A DNA stretch of 64,000 nt, from positions 4,895,518-4,959,517 of the forward strand of contig OZ024789.1 of assembly GCA_964017065.1 (NCBI GenBank), in the 5' to 3' direction. The notes beneath the pieces are model-generated. The model did no database searches, was not told the origin of the DNA, and saw only the letters and a list, made by a program, of their open reading frames with translations. Origin of the DNA: Haliclona indistincta (lineage: Eukaryota; Porifera; Demospongiae; Haplosclerida; Chalinidae). Below are positions 10,763 through 24,156 of this stretch, piece by piece (position 1 is the first letter of the stretch; each line of letters begins with the position of its first letter). A program made the position numbers and the translations under genes.

Positions 10763-13700
10763 ATGGCTGGTATTACCAATGACACCAAACTACAGCTGGG
10801 TGAGTCTGCTTCTTTATCAAACCAGCACTCAGTAAACATGTGTTCTCCAGATACTCCACCCACAGTATTGGACCTTGTGGTAATGAAAGGAGCTGATGGT
10901 GAACCTATGAAAATTATTCAAACTATTGCAGCTGGTAACTATAAGATGTTTGGAATGTTCCTACTACAAGATAAAAATGGATTAGCTGTTGATCTAATTG
11001 AGAAGGATCATATAAACAAAGGTGCTGAGAATGTCACACAGGCTATTCTCCAGAAATGGCTGACGAGTGATGCACCTACTCGTACATATCAACACTTGAT
11101 AGAGTGTCTCAGACAGTCTGAACTGGGTGCACTTGCTGAGCTCATTGCAGCAAAACAAGGTTCAAATATAATTATGTACATGTATGTAAAATTTTGAAAG
11201 TCAACTAATGTCTCTGTTGATTTTCTTTTTGTGAATCACTTACGTTGATTATGGTTTAGAATTGACATTTCTGATATGTATGTAGGTATTCAACCAGTGT
11301 ATGCTGCACAAGCTCAGGATTCTGACAGTGCTCAACAAACAACAACTGAGCTAGAATATGATCCTTACACATCTTATCTTAGAGGATTATACACGTCTAT
11401 GTCTCAGAGCCACACCTCCCAACATTGGAGTCACCTCCCACGATGTGAATTCATCCAGCTAGCAATGATTGGTAGTAAGGAACAACGACGTGGAGACAGA
11501 GAGGAGGAAATGGTCAGACTGGCACAGCAAGGAAGAATAGAAACGATTATGAGTTACAAAGAACCAATCGTTCTCAACAACATCTTCTCAACAATGCAGC
11601 CACTAATTGTGCTACCACCTCCTCCTCATACAAGAGTAATACTCATTGAAGGAGCCCCAGGAGGAGGAAAGAGCACACTTGCTCTCCACATTTGCCATAG
11701 ATGGGCTCTAGGCAATTGCTTTATGGAAAGATTCGACCTTGTAGTTCTTGTTTACTTGCGTGATCAAGCCATTCAGAATGCTACTACCTTGGCTAATATA
11801 CTACCAGCTCGTAATCTAGAAATGTCTAAAATTGTTGCTTCTCAGATACAAGATTGTGATGGACAGAATGTTCTCTTTATCTTTGATGGTTGGGATGAAT
11901 TTCCATCTCATCTACATACTAATTCAATTGTATCAACAATAATTCGACATCCACACAAGCTCTCTCTTCATCAAAGTACTGTTCTTATTACCACTCGACC
12001 AGTGTCCTCAGGAAACCTGCTTCACATAGCTGATCGACGAGTGGAGATCCTGGGATTCACTCAACACCAGATTCGTGAGTACATTGAGAAAGCTTTGGAT
12101 GGCAACAGCACTCGCATTCAGAAGCTTGTCCAGCATCTTGAAGAGCACCCAGTTATAGAAGGTTACTGCTATGTACCTCTACATGTAGCAATACTGGTGC
12201 ACATATTCCTGACAATGAAGGGAGCCTTACCTACCACCCTCCATGATCTTTTCTGTCATCTTATACTCTGCTGCATTGTTCGAGAACTAGAAACACATGA
12301 AGCAGAAAATGCTTTTGATACATCTAGAGTTTCTTCATTTGATGACCTTCCAGGTAGCCTTAAATCTAAACTAATTCATCTTTGTTTGCTTGCACTTAGC
12401 GGAGTAGCACAAGATAAAGTTATATTCTATGAAGAGGACTTGAAATCCTTTAACTTACCAACTAATCTACCATCTTTAGGACTTCTTCAGTCAGTTGAGG
12501 GTCTCACTATGTACAGCAAATCCCTCTCATACAATTTTCTTCACCTTTCGGTTCAAGAGCTTCTCTCTGCTTATCTATTATCAAAGTCCGAGGAAATATC
12601 AATTGAATTTATCAAGATTATGTTTCAAACGAGTTCTCGATTTCAAGCTGTATTGCTTTACTATAGTGGCTTCACTAAACTTGTGAATACTGAAATAAGA
12701 GATTTCATCTGTACACAACAGGGCTTGAATATCCTTCCTGTGTTGCACTGTTTTTTTGAAGCACAAGATTTATCATTATGCAAATTGGTTAAATCTCGGC
12801 TCAGCCAGAGTAAAATATCTTTTAACTTTGAGTTGAATCCTGTGGACTATCTGGCTATTGGCTACTTCATAACCTCACTCTTGTCTGTGCCTTCTGATAC
12901 ACCGTATTTGCAGGTAAGAATTGGCCAAATTAATGATCACCAGTTAAAGCTATTGCTAGTTGAGCTTTCAAAGTGTTCAGTTACAGCTGGTGCCTCAAGG
13001 AGATTGGAATTAGAATTGTGTAACAAATATTATAATTCACAAATTACTGATGAAACAGTTAAGCTTATAGCCTCTCATCTTAAGCAATTTCCTGTCATAA
13101 GTGAGTTGACAATGGCATTTCGTAATGGTGAACATCTTGTCCGCCTTGCACAAGCATTGTATACCAACTCACATGTTACAAAGTGTAAACTTATTAATAG
13201 GCAAGGTCGGGGTATTCATAATTATACCAAAGAGGGATGCTGCCTGGCTTTTGGTGAAATGTTTCGAGTAAACAAGTCACTCACAAATTTTCGCCTAAAA
13301 GGTTCTCTATATGATCTGGAGGCTCGACTTCTTTTTGAAGGACTTCAGTCTAATACAACACTAACTCATTTGAATCTAAGTAACAGTTTATCTTGGCCTA
13401 CAAAGGCTACTGGTCTAAAGCTATGTACAATGCTTAAAACCAACAAGACACTTACACATCTTGATTTGTCAGGGAACTACACATTAGACAAATCATTCTC
13501 TCTATCTTACTACATCTTTCAAGGCCTATTACACAATAAATCATTAGTCCACCTGGATCTCAGCCGTACAGGACTTGTAGATACAGTAGATTCTATGAAA
13601 GCTCTAAGTAAAATGCTTCAAGTCAACAATTCACTTAAACACCTCAATCTTTCAAACAATGATTATTCAGATTTTGGAATTTTTCTTATCTTTCAAAGTC

Positions 13701-14806
13701 TTCAACACAATACCAAACTAGTTCACTTAAATCTAAGTGGAACAAAGTTAAAGCTAACAGAACCTACTTTAGAAGCATTGAGTAAAATGCTTCAAGTCAA
13801 CAATTCGCTTGCACATATTGATCTTTCAAAAAATATATTTACAGGTTCCGAAGTTCCACATGTTTTTCAAAGTCTCCGTCACAATACCACACTTGTTCAC
13901 CTAAATCTCAGTAATGACTTTGGATTTATTGATGGTCCTAAGGCACTGTTTCAGAGGAATTGCATCAATACAACTCTTACATACCTTGATCTTTCTGCGA
14001 TACAAGGAATAGACATTAAAATCATTTTTCAAGATCTACAGCACAATACCACACTAATTCACTTATATTTAAGAAATACAGGACTTGTAGCTACAGAAGA
14101 GACTGCTCAGGCACTCACTAGAATGCTTCAAGTCAACAAAACACTTACACACCTTGATCTATCTTACAATAAGAACTTTTCTGATTCAGGAGCACATTGT
14201 GTTTTTGCAGGTCTTCTACACAATACAACACTAACTTACTTGGATCTTAGTAGTACAGGACTAGTAGAAGCACCTGCTACAATGCTACATGACAACAACT
14301 CAATAACTATCTTGAATTTATCGTCAAATTGGACATCTTCATATTCAAAAGTTCATCACATCTGTTTAAGTTTTCAGCATAATACTACACTAGTTCGATT
14401 ATATCTACGCCACACAGGACTTGTAGCTACAGAGGATACTGCTCAGGCACTCACTACAATGCTTCAAATGAATAAGTCACTTACACATCTTGACTTATCT
14501 GACAACAAGGACTTATCTGACTCAGGAGCTCACTGTGTGTCTCGCGCTACTTCACTAGTTCACTTGAATCTTAGTGACACAGGAATAACTGATAAAGGAG
14601 CAGAGTACATTGCTCAAACTATCAATTCCAATCATTCACTAGAATCACTCTTGATTGCTAATAACAAAATCACGGATGATGGCTTTGCTTATATTGCCAA
14701 ATCACTCGAAACAGCTCATTCATTGAATTATTTGTCTATTGGACCCAATCCTGGTCGCTATGATCATCTTCTAGATCCATGGAGAGTATCGATAATAAAC
14801 CTGTGA
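10763..14806 (+). CDS. NLR-3a: DEATH-NACHT-LRR receptor with a long LRR array
   Basis: Predicted 1288-residue NLR. Exons: 10763-10799 (12 codons plus one base, donor GTGAGT), 10851-11159 (DEATH) and 11286-14806 (NACHT-LRR); all junctions are phase 1. DEATH covers about residues 18-105 and ends in the same TYQHLIECLRQSELGALAEL as its paralogues, while its first half differs (KIIQTIAAGNYKMFGMFLLQ). NACHT has Walker A GAPGGGKST near residue 238, Walker B LFIFDGWDEFP near residue 314, TTRP in place of the usual TSRP, and SYNFLHLSVQELLSAYLLS. The LRR region spans about residue 650 to 1275, the longest in the window, with HLDLSGN/HLNLSNN-type units. Intron 1 (51 bp) has no stop and is a multiple of three, so it can be read through. 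Decayed LRR sequence continues after the stop (to about 15139), so the array was once longer. Confidence 0.88.
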
Positions 14807-15139
14807 TGGTTTTGAAGGGCTTGTAGCTACAGAGGATACTGGTCAGGCACTACATTCTCAGATGCAGGATGTGTCTCTAAGGTCTTCAACACAATACTAC
14901 AATAGTTCACTTGAATCTTAGCAGAAAACGAAAAAGGAGCAGAGCTGTACATTGCTCAGGCTCACACTCTACAAACCCTTAATGTATCTAACAGCAGTAT
15001 TACTATAAAAGGACTTGTTCACATTTCCGCATCTCTCGAGACGAAGACCACCTTGAGAAAACTGAACATTGACAATAACCCTATTGCAAAAAGTGCAGTA
15101 AGACCTGTTCAAGAAAAGAATCTACAAAATGAGTATTAC
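14807..15139 (+). pseudogene. Decayed LRR tail downstream of NLR-3a
   Basis: Out-of-frame remnants of RI-type LRR coding sequence (CTTGTAGCTACAGAGGATACT, TTCACTTGAATCTTAGCAG, CTTGAGAAAACTGAACATTG) follow the NLR-3a stop. The same remnants follow NLR-3b at 48798-49130, so the truncation is older than the duplication. Confidence 0.7.
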
Positions 15140-15186
15140 TAGTATTCACAGCATCAAAGTGAAATGTTTATGAAAATTACCAAAAT

Positions 15187-15199
15187 GTTTTTATTTATT
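15187..15199 (-). terminator. Probable poly(A) signal of AMDHD1a
   Basis: On the minus strand two overlapping AATAAA hexamers lie about 55 bp after the AMDHD1 stop at 15250. The equivalent in unit 2 is at about 49186-49197. Confidence 0.55.
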
Positions 15200-16682
15200 G
15201 TTTACTATAAAAATGAGGGAAGTTAATTAACAAACATAAGTTGGGTAGTTTAGATGACTCGTCCTTCTTTAATGATACTCTTAATAACCTGATCATGGCA
15301 ACCAAACTGGTAAACAAGATGCTCCCATCTGTTCAGAGTGAAGGGTTTTTACAGTATAAATGCATTCCATACTCACTCACCTTGGAGCATTCAGGATGAG
15401 TATGTCAGCCATCTTGTTCTTCTCCAGAGAGCCGCAGCGATCGGACAGACCGAGAGCAGCAGCAGCATTGATAGTGGCAGCAGCTAGAGCCTCCTCCATG
15501 GACATCCTCAGAGTAACACAAGCTAGGTGCATCACCAGGGGCTGCATGGAGGTGGTGCTCATCATGAAAGAGATGTGTATCAATCACACATGCTCGCTTC
15601 ATACACATTGCATATACTAACAACAGACATTTGAAGATAAGCATAATAATTGTATTTGAGTGATTTGAGGTATAATCTTATCGTGAGAGGTGACAAGAAT
15701 GGTGATCCATGAATGACTCACCATTGACATGCAGTAGGCGTTAGGATTGAAGTCACTGCCCAAAGCTACTGCAACACCTAAAATAGAGTAATCAAGATTT
15801 TAATCTTTCATGACTTTCTAGTATGCTATAACTTTTACACAAAGAGACCATATAACTGTAATAATTATGACAGTGTTAAAATTTGATGATGAAGTTTAAA
15901 AAATGCTTAGTAAATTTGGTACTGCTGCAAATACACTAGCGTTGAACAAACCACCAAACCGCTATGTGACATGAGCCAGTTATAAATGTATAGGTCTACA
16001 GTACCAGCCCCACTGAGTTGATATCATCATAGCTGACCATGTTCCATCATCTCTCTTGCTGGAGGAGGCTTCAGTCTCAGGATGTAAGCTGTGGTAGGGA
16101 GAAGCACAGCGACCACGCCAGCATCAGCCATGGCTGTGATACCAGTCTGTGTCACCTCCTCAAGATGGCTGACAGCAAGAGCACCAACCTCAGCAGCAAG
16201 CTAGAAATCAAAGGATGAACAAAAAATATTATAGTTATAATTTCATAAACACACAAAGAATAATGCAGTTTAGTTGAATTTGTTAGAATGCAACTTCTAG
16301 AAAAGAGAGAAAGCAATACAATGTGGTCTCTGCTGCTGGTTTATGCTAAACATTAGGTATGTCTTGTACATACAAAGCTGTTGTGTTTTGATCACGTGCA
16401 CACAGACCTCTCCTGAGTTCATTGAGTGTAGTTCGTCGCCGTGGAAATTGATATTCCAGCCTGCTTGTTTGCCTGTCTAGAGAATTTCTCGAGTTTGATC
16501 CGTGTTGAAGATACCTTTTTCGCAGAATACATCAATGTTGTCTACGTGCAGTTCCCCAGATAAGCAAAGATCAGCTATAGCTGGTATTTGGGTGTTTATA
16601 ACATCCTGGGTAGCCTCATCAGATGTGCTGCCTCTGAAAGAAACAAATATCATATCGACAGCGAATCTTTACAACACAGCAC

Positions 16683-17121
<439 letters not shown>

Positions 17122-17648
17122 TGGAGAAGAAAGAGCTGTAAAGATTGGGCGAGAGAGATAGAAGTGACCGAGACGTGCACTAATGTGACTGAGGTGATGA
17201 CAAAAGTACTGTAAAAACATTCATGAGTGTGAAAATACACGTACACAGACTACAAAAGACAGATGGAATTCAGGAATGTTTATATTGACAAGTACATACA
17301 TTCTTCGGTAAAGCAGATTTTAAACAATACTGTACATAGTCTATATATTAGGTTTAATGTTTACACTTACTTGGGCACAGCATGTGCTCCACAGTAAGTC
17401 ACTGATACACTCATCTTGTGCTCCTTCCTCACTATCTCTATTGCTCTCAGCATCTTCACTTCGCTGTCCAAGTCGAGACCATAGCCCGTCTTTGCCTCTA
17501 CAGTGGTGGTACCACACTTCATCATGGCTGACAGGCGCTTAGAGAAGGAGGCAGCAAGTTGGTCTAGTCCAGCTTTATGAACACAGCTGACAGTGTAATA
17601 GATTCCTCCACCACTGGCGTGTATGTCCATATAGCTAGCACCAGCAAG

Positions 17649-18338
17649 CTGTGCATGGAGAAAGGAGGCTATAAACTGTTGAACATGTGAGCTCATTGAT
17701 ACATGCCCATGCACATTTACTATGAACAAAAAGTAGGAAGTTATGACAATATGACGTTATGGCAATATACCATAATGATACTTGTCCACATTTTACTGTA
17801 GGAAGTTATGACAAAATTACATTCTTTTAGAAAATGATAACATGTGATCACCATTATGAGCACTTTAGATACCATTCTTGTGATCTGTAAACCAAACCTG
17901 GAAGAGAGTAACCTGATACACATACTTTTCTAGAAATGATAACATTCTTGCTGTACATGAATTACCATTAATTTTGCTATGATCATCATTGTCCTCTTTA
18001 GATGCATTTAGATGTTAAAAGTGCCATACCATGCAGGCCTCACAAAACAACAACATCCGAAATGAAATATTATTTGCTGACAAGGATGTTTCTCTTTTCT
18101 CAACTTACAGTACACCATTCAAAGGTGTAAATTCAATTTAGACTGTATTGCAACACAGTATTGACAGTATTGTCTGTTAATATACATTATACAAACACAT
18201 AGTCACGTTCATGCAACCTTTGATGCTGTAAACATATCAACTGAAATTCACAATGTTTGGAAAAAGTGTGATTTTAGTTATCAACTTATAGCAATCTCAT
18301 AATACAGGAGAACGTCACCAAACCATCATTGAGCTCAC
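17649..18338. other. AMDHD1a / NHL-A spacer: upstream region of the NHL cassette
   Basis: AT-rich, no coding signal. It contains repeated GGAAGTTATGACAA motifs (about 17729 and 17801). The block is copied upstream of NHL-B (51540-52190), NHL-C (54800-55488) and in part NHL-D (56880-57240), so it travels with each NHL gene and may hold distal regulatory sequence. Confidence 0.6.
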
Positions 18339-18346
18339 TATATAAG
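18339..18346 (+). promoter_or_regulatory. TATA box of NHL-A
   Basis: TATATAAG lies within GAGCTCACTATATAAGAGAG, 77-84 bp upstream of the NHL-A ATG. The sequence from here to the ATG is almost unchanged in all four NHL genes, which implies a shared strong core promoter with a 5' UTR of about 50 bp. Confidence 0.75.
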
Positions 18347-18422
18347 AGAGGACACATTCTGTGTCTCACCAGTTCTCAGTCGCTGTCACCTTGAGTATAT
18401 CTCACTGGACAAGACGTCAAGT

Positions 18423-19271
18423 ATGAAACTCCTCTCCTTGCTGACAGTGGCTATTGTCCTAATCGGCATAACCACACAAGCCTTTGCCTGCTACTATGAG
18501 AGGATGTCTCGTAGCCCAAACTACGCAATGATTACCAAGCCAAAGAAAACCCTTAGTGTTCCTAATCCTCACGGTATTTGTGTCGCTCCCAATGGTAACT
18601 TTGCTGTTGTGTTGCACAACTATAAAGCCAAGAAGGTCCGTATATACTACAGCTGTGGAAAACTGATGAAGGAAGTTGATCTTAGCAAACATGGATTAAT
18701 ACGTGGTAGTGACTGTGCATTCACAGATCAAAGGCTCTTTGTTGCTGACTATAATGGGAGAAAAGTGTATGAATTGTCAACACTTGGAGAATTTGTTCGA
18801 ATTTTTGCTACAGGCATACACCTTGTTCGCATGGCAGCATGTCAAGACCGGCTTTATCTCACGATACCTCACGGTGGTCATAATCTTCTTGTATACCATA
18901 CCAATGGTAGACTGATACGTCGCATTAGTGTACCAGCTAATCAAGCACGTGGAGTCATAGTGGGCATAGATGGTAACTTGCATGTTTCCAATTGGCAGAG
19001 AAAACAAGTGTATGTCTACACTCCTGAAGGAAGACGAGTCGGTGTAACAACCTACAATGAAGTTCATCTTGCTGATGGTATAGCAATGGACACTGCAGGA
19101 AACCTCCTTATTGCTGATCATGCAAGGGGCAAAGTGGAGGTTTACAGTCCGTGTGGAACACTGATCAAGACCATTCAAACGGGAGGTCGACATGCAGTCG
19201 ATGTTAAAATTGGTAACGATGGAACAGTACTGGTGGCAGACTACGCTTCCTCCAAAGTCTTCATGTATTAA
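18423..19271 (+). CDS. NHL-A: secreted six-bladed NHL-type beta-propeller protein
   Basis: Single-exon gene of 282 residues. Residues 1-22 form a classic signal peptide (MKLLSLLTVAIVLIGITTQA, cleavage likely near AFA|C), so the product is secreted. The rest is six NHL/SMP-30-like repeats of about 42 residues, each with a G-I/V-x-V-x-x-x-G-N-L-x-V-A-D core followed by V-x-V-Y-x-x-x-G: GICVAPNGNFAVV; DCAFTDQRLFVADY; MAACQDRLYLT; GVIVGIDGNLHVSNW; GIAMDTAGNLLIADH; VKIGNDGTVLVADY. An N-terminal KKTLSVPN strand could close the sixth blade. No transmembrane segment or catalytic motif is seen. Compared with NHL-B, C and D, the changes sit at blade-edge positions while blade 4 is nearly invariant. The ligand is unknown; secreted recognition or binding protein is an inference. 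Confidence 0.85.
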   Translation: MKLLSLLTVAIVLIGITTQAFACYYERMSRSPNYAMITKPKKTLSVPNPHGICVAPNGNFAVVLHNYKAKKVRIYYSCGKLMKEVDLSKHGLIRGSDCAFTDQRLFVADYNGRKVYELSTLGEFVRIFATGIHLVRMAACQDRLYLTIPHGGHNLLVYHTNGRLIRRISVPANQARGVIVGIDGNLHVSNWQRKQVYVYTPEGRRVGVTTYNEVHLADGIAMDTAGNLLIADHARGKVEVYSPCGTLIKTIQTGGRHAVDVKIGNDGTVLVADYASSKVFMY

Positions 19272-20045
19272 CCAGCAACCAACAGAGACTATGAGCCATA
19301 GTTTACTAGTATAGAGACTAGTGTGTGTTTGTTGTAGTATAGTGACTGTAGATGACATAATGTGTGTTGTAGATTTTAGTGCTCATGCTGGTTATTTATT
19401 CATTCATTACAATGATCTCTCAAAAGAGTTAACATGATACAGAGCCGAATTTCGAAAAAGCAGTGCTCATGTGATCCAGTAGTTAAGTAAACTTGCGAGC
19501 AAAATGTGGGACACAGTTGGGCTTCACATGTCCCGACTACAGGAAACATATTCTGTGCCTGCATGTGTGTGAGTTATGTGGTACATACATGTATGTATGG
19601 GTACATCGTAAGCAAAGTACTGTCTAAGAAATTCCATCTGAGTCATCAACTATTAGAACTACTTTATTACAAAGGTACATAACATGCTTTAATAGCAGTG
19701 TAAGTAATCATTAAAGGACACAAAATGTACTTTCAACTATACTTTCATCAGTATGATTAGAGAGAGCCTGAGCAGCACACACCGTATACCATGCAGTCGA
19801 ACTAGACAGCAAAACTATCTGAACCAATGGTCCAATGATATTGCATGTACAATGTGCAATGAAAGCACCACACAAGCCGTGCATAAATACATATCAGTGC
19901 ATAAACATTATAAGAATAACCACATAACATTATACTAATAAGAAATAGTGGGTTCTATACTGTAGAAATAATTATTATAATCTTCATCAACATCGAGTAT
20001 AGTACTAGCCAGAGATCATTATTGAAATTTTGTTTCCTCATTGAG
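19272..20045. other. 3' flank of NHL-A, conserved between cassettes
   Basis: The first 450 bp (ACCAGCAACCAACAGA; GAGCCGAATTTCGAAAAAGC) are closely repeated after every NHL gene (53111-, 56412-, 58959-). The remainder, from about 19740, matches unit 2 at 59240 onward. No gene is recognised. Confidence 0.6.
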
Positions 20046-20192
20046 CGCTATAGCAACACAGATCACTCAAACAGACCAGACAGCCCTCGACTAGCAGGAT
20101 CAGAGCTATCCCCTCCTCCTCTCTCCACCATACTAAACAGAGGAGTACCTCCTAGCTACCCATACACAGGCGGACATATTGATCAATCTTAG
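20046..20192 (+). other. Possible 49-codon terminal exon, copy 1
   Basis: After a pyrimidine-rich acceptor (TTTGTTTCCTCATTGAG) a Pro/Ser-rich frame runs to a TAG: RYSNTDHSNRPDSPRLAGSE, then VPPSYPYTGGHIDQS. The unit 2 copy (59493-59639) has the same length and stays open with one synonymous and one Thr/Ile change. No upstream exons were found, so it may be an orphan exon or chance. Confidence 0.25.
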
Positions 20193-20591
20193 ATATACTC
20201 AAAGTGCATGTACACACGTGAAATCATCAACCAATCCTTTGATTCTTGATGCACATATTCTTTGTTAAACACATAATTTTGTAGTTGCTAAGGAGTTAAA
20301 TATTATACTCACACAAGTACACATACACTGAGAAGGGTATTCGATTTTATAAGCAGTTTTTACCGTGAAATAAAATGCATAACATTCCTATAATAAGGAG
20401 TCAGTATGGATTACTTGTAAACGTATTAGCTAAGGAAAATACAAAGTAGAATGGGATCCCAGATTTTCAAAAGGTAAGATGGTACTGTGTAGCTTGTGTC
20501 AGTCACTGTATGTTGGTACCTTTACTCAAGTTTCTGTTCTCTTTGATGTACCGGTTCTCCGTAATGAGCTGCAGACTGAATGTCAAGTCCT

Positions 20592-20600
20592 GCGAGAGAC

Positions 20601-20650
<50 letters not shown>

Positions 20651-20665
20651 AGGGAGGGATGGAGG

Positions 20666-20751
<86 letters not shown>

Positions 20752-20762
20752 GAAAGAGAGAA
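20592..20762. repeat. (AG)n microsatellite with a GGGA interruption
   Basis: Purine tract (GA)n-(GGGA)n-(GA)n. It is the counterpart of 60033-60218 in unit 2, which instead carries GACACA interruptions. Confidence 0.95.
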
Positions 20763-20844
20763 GATAAAAGAATGAATACAGCACTGCTAGTCAAAAACTC
20801 CCTATAACCCAATTCAAGTCCAACAGATATTTTAGTGCCTACGT

Positions 20845-21225
20845 ATGGTTACAGAGGCGGTACGCAATATAACCGAGGGGGTTAAATTTTACCGCCCGAG
20901 GGCAGTAAAATTAACCCCCGAGGTTATACTGCTGTGGTGCCATGGGTTAACCATTTTGCCCAGGAAGCTCGAGAATACTGTTCTTATGGTTACTAAACGA
21001 AGCGCTCAACGTAGTAGAGCCTCCTTAGAAGTCACCAGAGGTGAATGGCAGCGTGTTGCTGAAAGACGGCAGTGTAATCTTGCGTGCGCTTTTCGACGAC
21101 GCCATTTTGTTGCTACAGTGTTGCTATGTGACGTCACTTCCTGGAAAATACTCATATTTCCTATGGTATACGAGATGTAACCACCTAGTGGCGCCTTTGA
21201 TCTTACGGTCGCCTGGGCTACAAAT
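20845..21225. mobile_element. Unit 1-specific insert with a GC-rich palindrome
   Basis: Unit 2 passes directly from AGATATTTAGTGTCTAC to AAAATACATGATG (about 62165-62190); unit 1 has about 380 extra bases here. At 20864-20931 the palindrome ATAACCGAGGGGGTTAAATT / AATTAACCCCCGAGGTTAT (28-30 bp arms, GGGCAG loop) stands out. Non-autonomous element, no ORF of note. Confidence 0.6.
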
Positions 21226-22053
21226 AATACGTACATGATGAAATATGAAAGAAATGGGATTTTGTTACAGGCGCAAGGGTCACAAACCAGACCGACACAT
21301 GACTCATACTGATCATGAATGACTACAAGCAGGAGAGAGAGGGTTGTACCAGGCAAGGACTGATAGAAAACTAGACCTGTGACCCAGGACAACAGGTTGG
21401 CAATAGCATACTTGTGTCTCTAGATCAGACAATACATTGTGCAAGAGGTTGAGCTGGTGTAGAGACAACCTGGATATGACAGGTGATAACTGAACAGCAC
21501 TATTTGCTAAAGCTTGGTTGGTCCCTACAGTGGTTGTTTCCAAGCCGCGCACATGTTGTGTTTACTTGTCAGTGAGTATGGGCAGGCAGCCAATCCACCA
21601 GCTCTGGTGTTCAAGTGGTACCACTCAACTGCTGTGTAAACAGTTTTAAAACTGCAGCACTTGAGTTTGAACTAGCAAGCAAACAATGCAAGTGGTTCAA
21701 ATTTGACATTTAAACTAGCCAACACTGCGCTACTACACATTTAGAGCAAGCAGTGATATTTATCTACTCTCTCACTTTACAAATGTGACTCAAAATTGAA
21801 AAGCACACACATTTTTGAACTACAAGAGCTTGTAACACCAGTAACACAGTGAGTCTTATCCACTGCTGTTGTTGTTGATGAATATCACATATGGTAACCA
21901 TATCCACTAGCAACACACATATACACATGCACTGATTATCATGCAGTATCAATCACAATGTGTCTCAAACCACATGAGTTTTGACACCATCGTCAACACA
22001 TTGATGTACACACATTAGCATATACCACCCACCCACCACACAACATTCTACAG

Positions 22054-22095
<42 letters not shown>

Positions 22096-23200
22096 AAGCC
22101 CTGGTGTCTAGCCAGCCAGCCAGGACCCGCTGACCTCACTCACTCAGGGCTATTGGGAACAGCACTGCCTATCAGGCGTTATCAACGGCTAGAATTTCAC
22201 TGCTTATCGCCAGGTGAGGTTCTATTGCATGAAAGGCTTGTGAATAACATTATCGGAAAGATGAAGACAGGTTGAATGAGCAGTTGAGATGAGAATCAGA
22301 TACTCATCCACAAACCAAGTGCTCTATGCAGAGAAGAAAAGATTTTCGATCCTAATGCACTAAAAGCTTAATTATTTAACATGTTTACCAGCTCAAGACT
22401 AGCTTGCTGTATTTCCACCCCATTGCTGGTTTTCTACCACCCATTGTTGAAGGGATACCCACCCTCAAACCATGCTTGTTCACTTAGACAATGTACACAC
22501 ACACTCTGATAGAGAACCCAATGGTAGCAACAGTGTGGCTACTAGAGACAGCCTTCCCTGAGAGGTCTCTGCCTATTCTCATCAACCTCCCCTCTACAGA
22601 CTAAACCATGGGTATCTAATCTGTGGCTTAGATAGACAAATTCTCCCAAGCACTCAAGCTGCCTAAGGTGTTAGAGTCCTTCCCAGGCACTTGACTGGAT
22701 AAACGCACACACAAGACTGGGCGGGATGGACTTTTGAAGAATATGCAGAGTGCAAGAAACAGCTGGGCCCGTGAATATCACTGGTATGTGATCTTAGCAG
22801 AGAACAAAGTGTTCTGGTTTAGCCAGTGTTTCCCCTATCTTAAATTAACAATACCCACACCATCAGAGATATGGCTACATGATCTTTAATAAAGCATTAA
22901 AGAAAAGAGGTCACTTCGCTATGCAATTTTCAAGTACTCGTATCTGAATACAGGTCGTAACTTTAAAAATTCTGTGTGCAATGTGAGAGAATTTTAAAGG
23001 CATAATAATTTATACTGCAATTGGGCTGTAACAATCAGGTTTGCACGCAGTATCAAAGTGACCCTTTTTCACTGAATAGAAAAATGTTACATGACTGCGT
23101 TGATGACAGATTGGCTTGCTAGCTGATTGCACAGACTCAAATAATACCTCAAATAAAAACAAACAATGACTCAGCTACTACTACAGGTACATTGGGATAT
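21226..23200. other. Conserved non-coding block shared with 62190-64000
   Basis: Nearly the whole stretch is repeated at 62190-64000 with scattered SNPs and indels. It holds a (GT)n run at 22054-22095. Several short open frames exist (for example 22096-22275 on plus, 21313-21552 on minus), but indels between the copies break most of them, so I do not call genes. GPKOW 3' exons could lie here unseen. Confidence 0.5.
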
Positions 23201-23209
23201 GCTTCATGT

Positions 23210-23381
23210 ACAGTAGAACCCCTCTTAGAGGACACCCTCATCCCTCTATAATGGTCACTTACTGAATCTCAAATACAACCCACATAATGTATAATAAACC
23301 CCTGACCAGAGGACACCCTCTCTATAATAGACAATTTTTTGTTGCTCCCAATGGTGTCCGCCTTAAAGGGGTTCCACTGTA
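23210..23381. mobile_element. Tigger/pogo-like MITE with TA flanks
   Basis: TACAGTAGAACCCCTCTTAG at the left is matched by the inverted GGGGTTCCACTGTA at the right, giving TIRs beginning CAGTRGAACCCC flanked by TA. About 170 bp with no transposase. The TIR style (CAGT-GAACC) is that of pogo/Tigger-group elements. A related half-element is at about 57458-57486. Confidence 0.7.
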
Positions 23382-24038
23382 CACACAAAATCTCAGATCT
23401 ACAGGTAAAACCTGTATTGTCATGTAGATTAATCTCTTTTCAAACTATCAACTACAACATGTACACACAGTGGAGCATTGGTACTGAAAATGAATGAGAC
23501 AGAAAATTTCATCCTAGTCAAAGAGGTGCCTGCATTTTAGGAGCCAAAAATACACATAAAATGCATTTCAAACACACATGAAATGCATTTCATTACTGCA
23601 CAAAGTGTTCAGACAAGTATAGTTCCACTGTCTCAACACACTATGACATACTAGATACCACTAATGTGTTATTACTGGACATTATGTGTGTTACACACTA
23701 GAGGAGGTGTCTCTCTCACCTGATGATTGATGCTGAGTCTCAGAGTAACACGTGATGTATCCTCATCAACTGAAATTATCTAATTATAAGAACAAAAATA
23801 TTACACAAAGAAGTGTAATGCAGTGCGACATATGGTACTACCAAGTTGTTCAAAATGTTCAAATTTTGACTGTTCGAAATTCAAACATTCATTGGCTGTT
23901 TGATTAACAATTTGTGTGAATCATATGACATACCTTTCCACACAATGATTTGTGAGGTCCATGAACTACTTTAGCAAAATTTCCCGGATAGAATCCTACA
24001 CAAGAAAGAGAAGAAACAAGTTAAAACTACAGCAGTGT

Positions 24039-24040
<2 letters not shown>

Positions 24041-24093
<53 letters not shown>

Positions 24094-24156
24094 GCTACTA
24101 CGGGAGGATGAGTGAGTGAGTGAGTGAGTGAGTGAGTGAGTGAGTGAGTGAGTGAG
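24041..24156. repeat. (GA)n and (GTGA)n microsatellites in a GPKOW intron
   Basis: A GA run at 24041-24092 and a GTGA run at 24109-24156 lie between the exon ending at 24170 and the next exon at 23995. Long ORFs here are Ser-Leu/Thr-His repeat artefacts. Confidence 0.9.

Noticed and set aside
22060..22275. Plus-strand ORF (LPIRRYQRLEFHCLSPGEVL), nearly unchanged at 63039-63230
   Set aside because: Conservation equals that of the surrounding non-coding DNA and it begins in a GT repeat; no family recognised. Kept only as part of the conserved block.
22600..22640. GGGTATCTAATC, the inverse of the universal small-subunit rRNA motif GATTAGATACCC, in both copies of the conserved block (also about 63555), suggesting a mitochondrial rRNA insert
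   Set aside because: Sequence on either side does not follow small-subunit rRNA, and no other universal rRNA motif is found in the right order. One 12-mer is weak evidence.
22730..22890. Coding-like plus frame (QSARNSWAREYHWYVILAEN)
   Set aside because: The unit 2 copy has two single-base indels that break the frame, so it is not maintained as protein.
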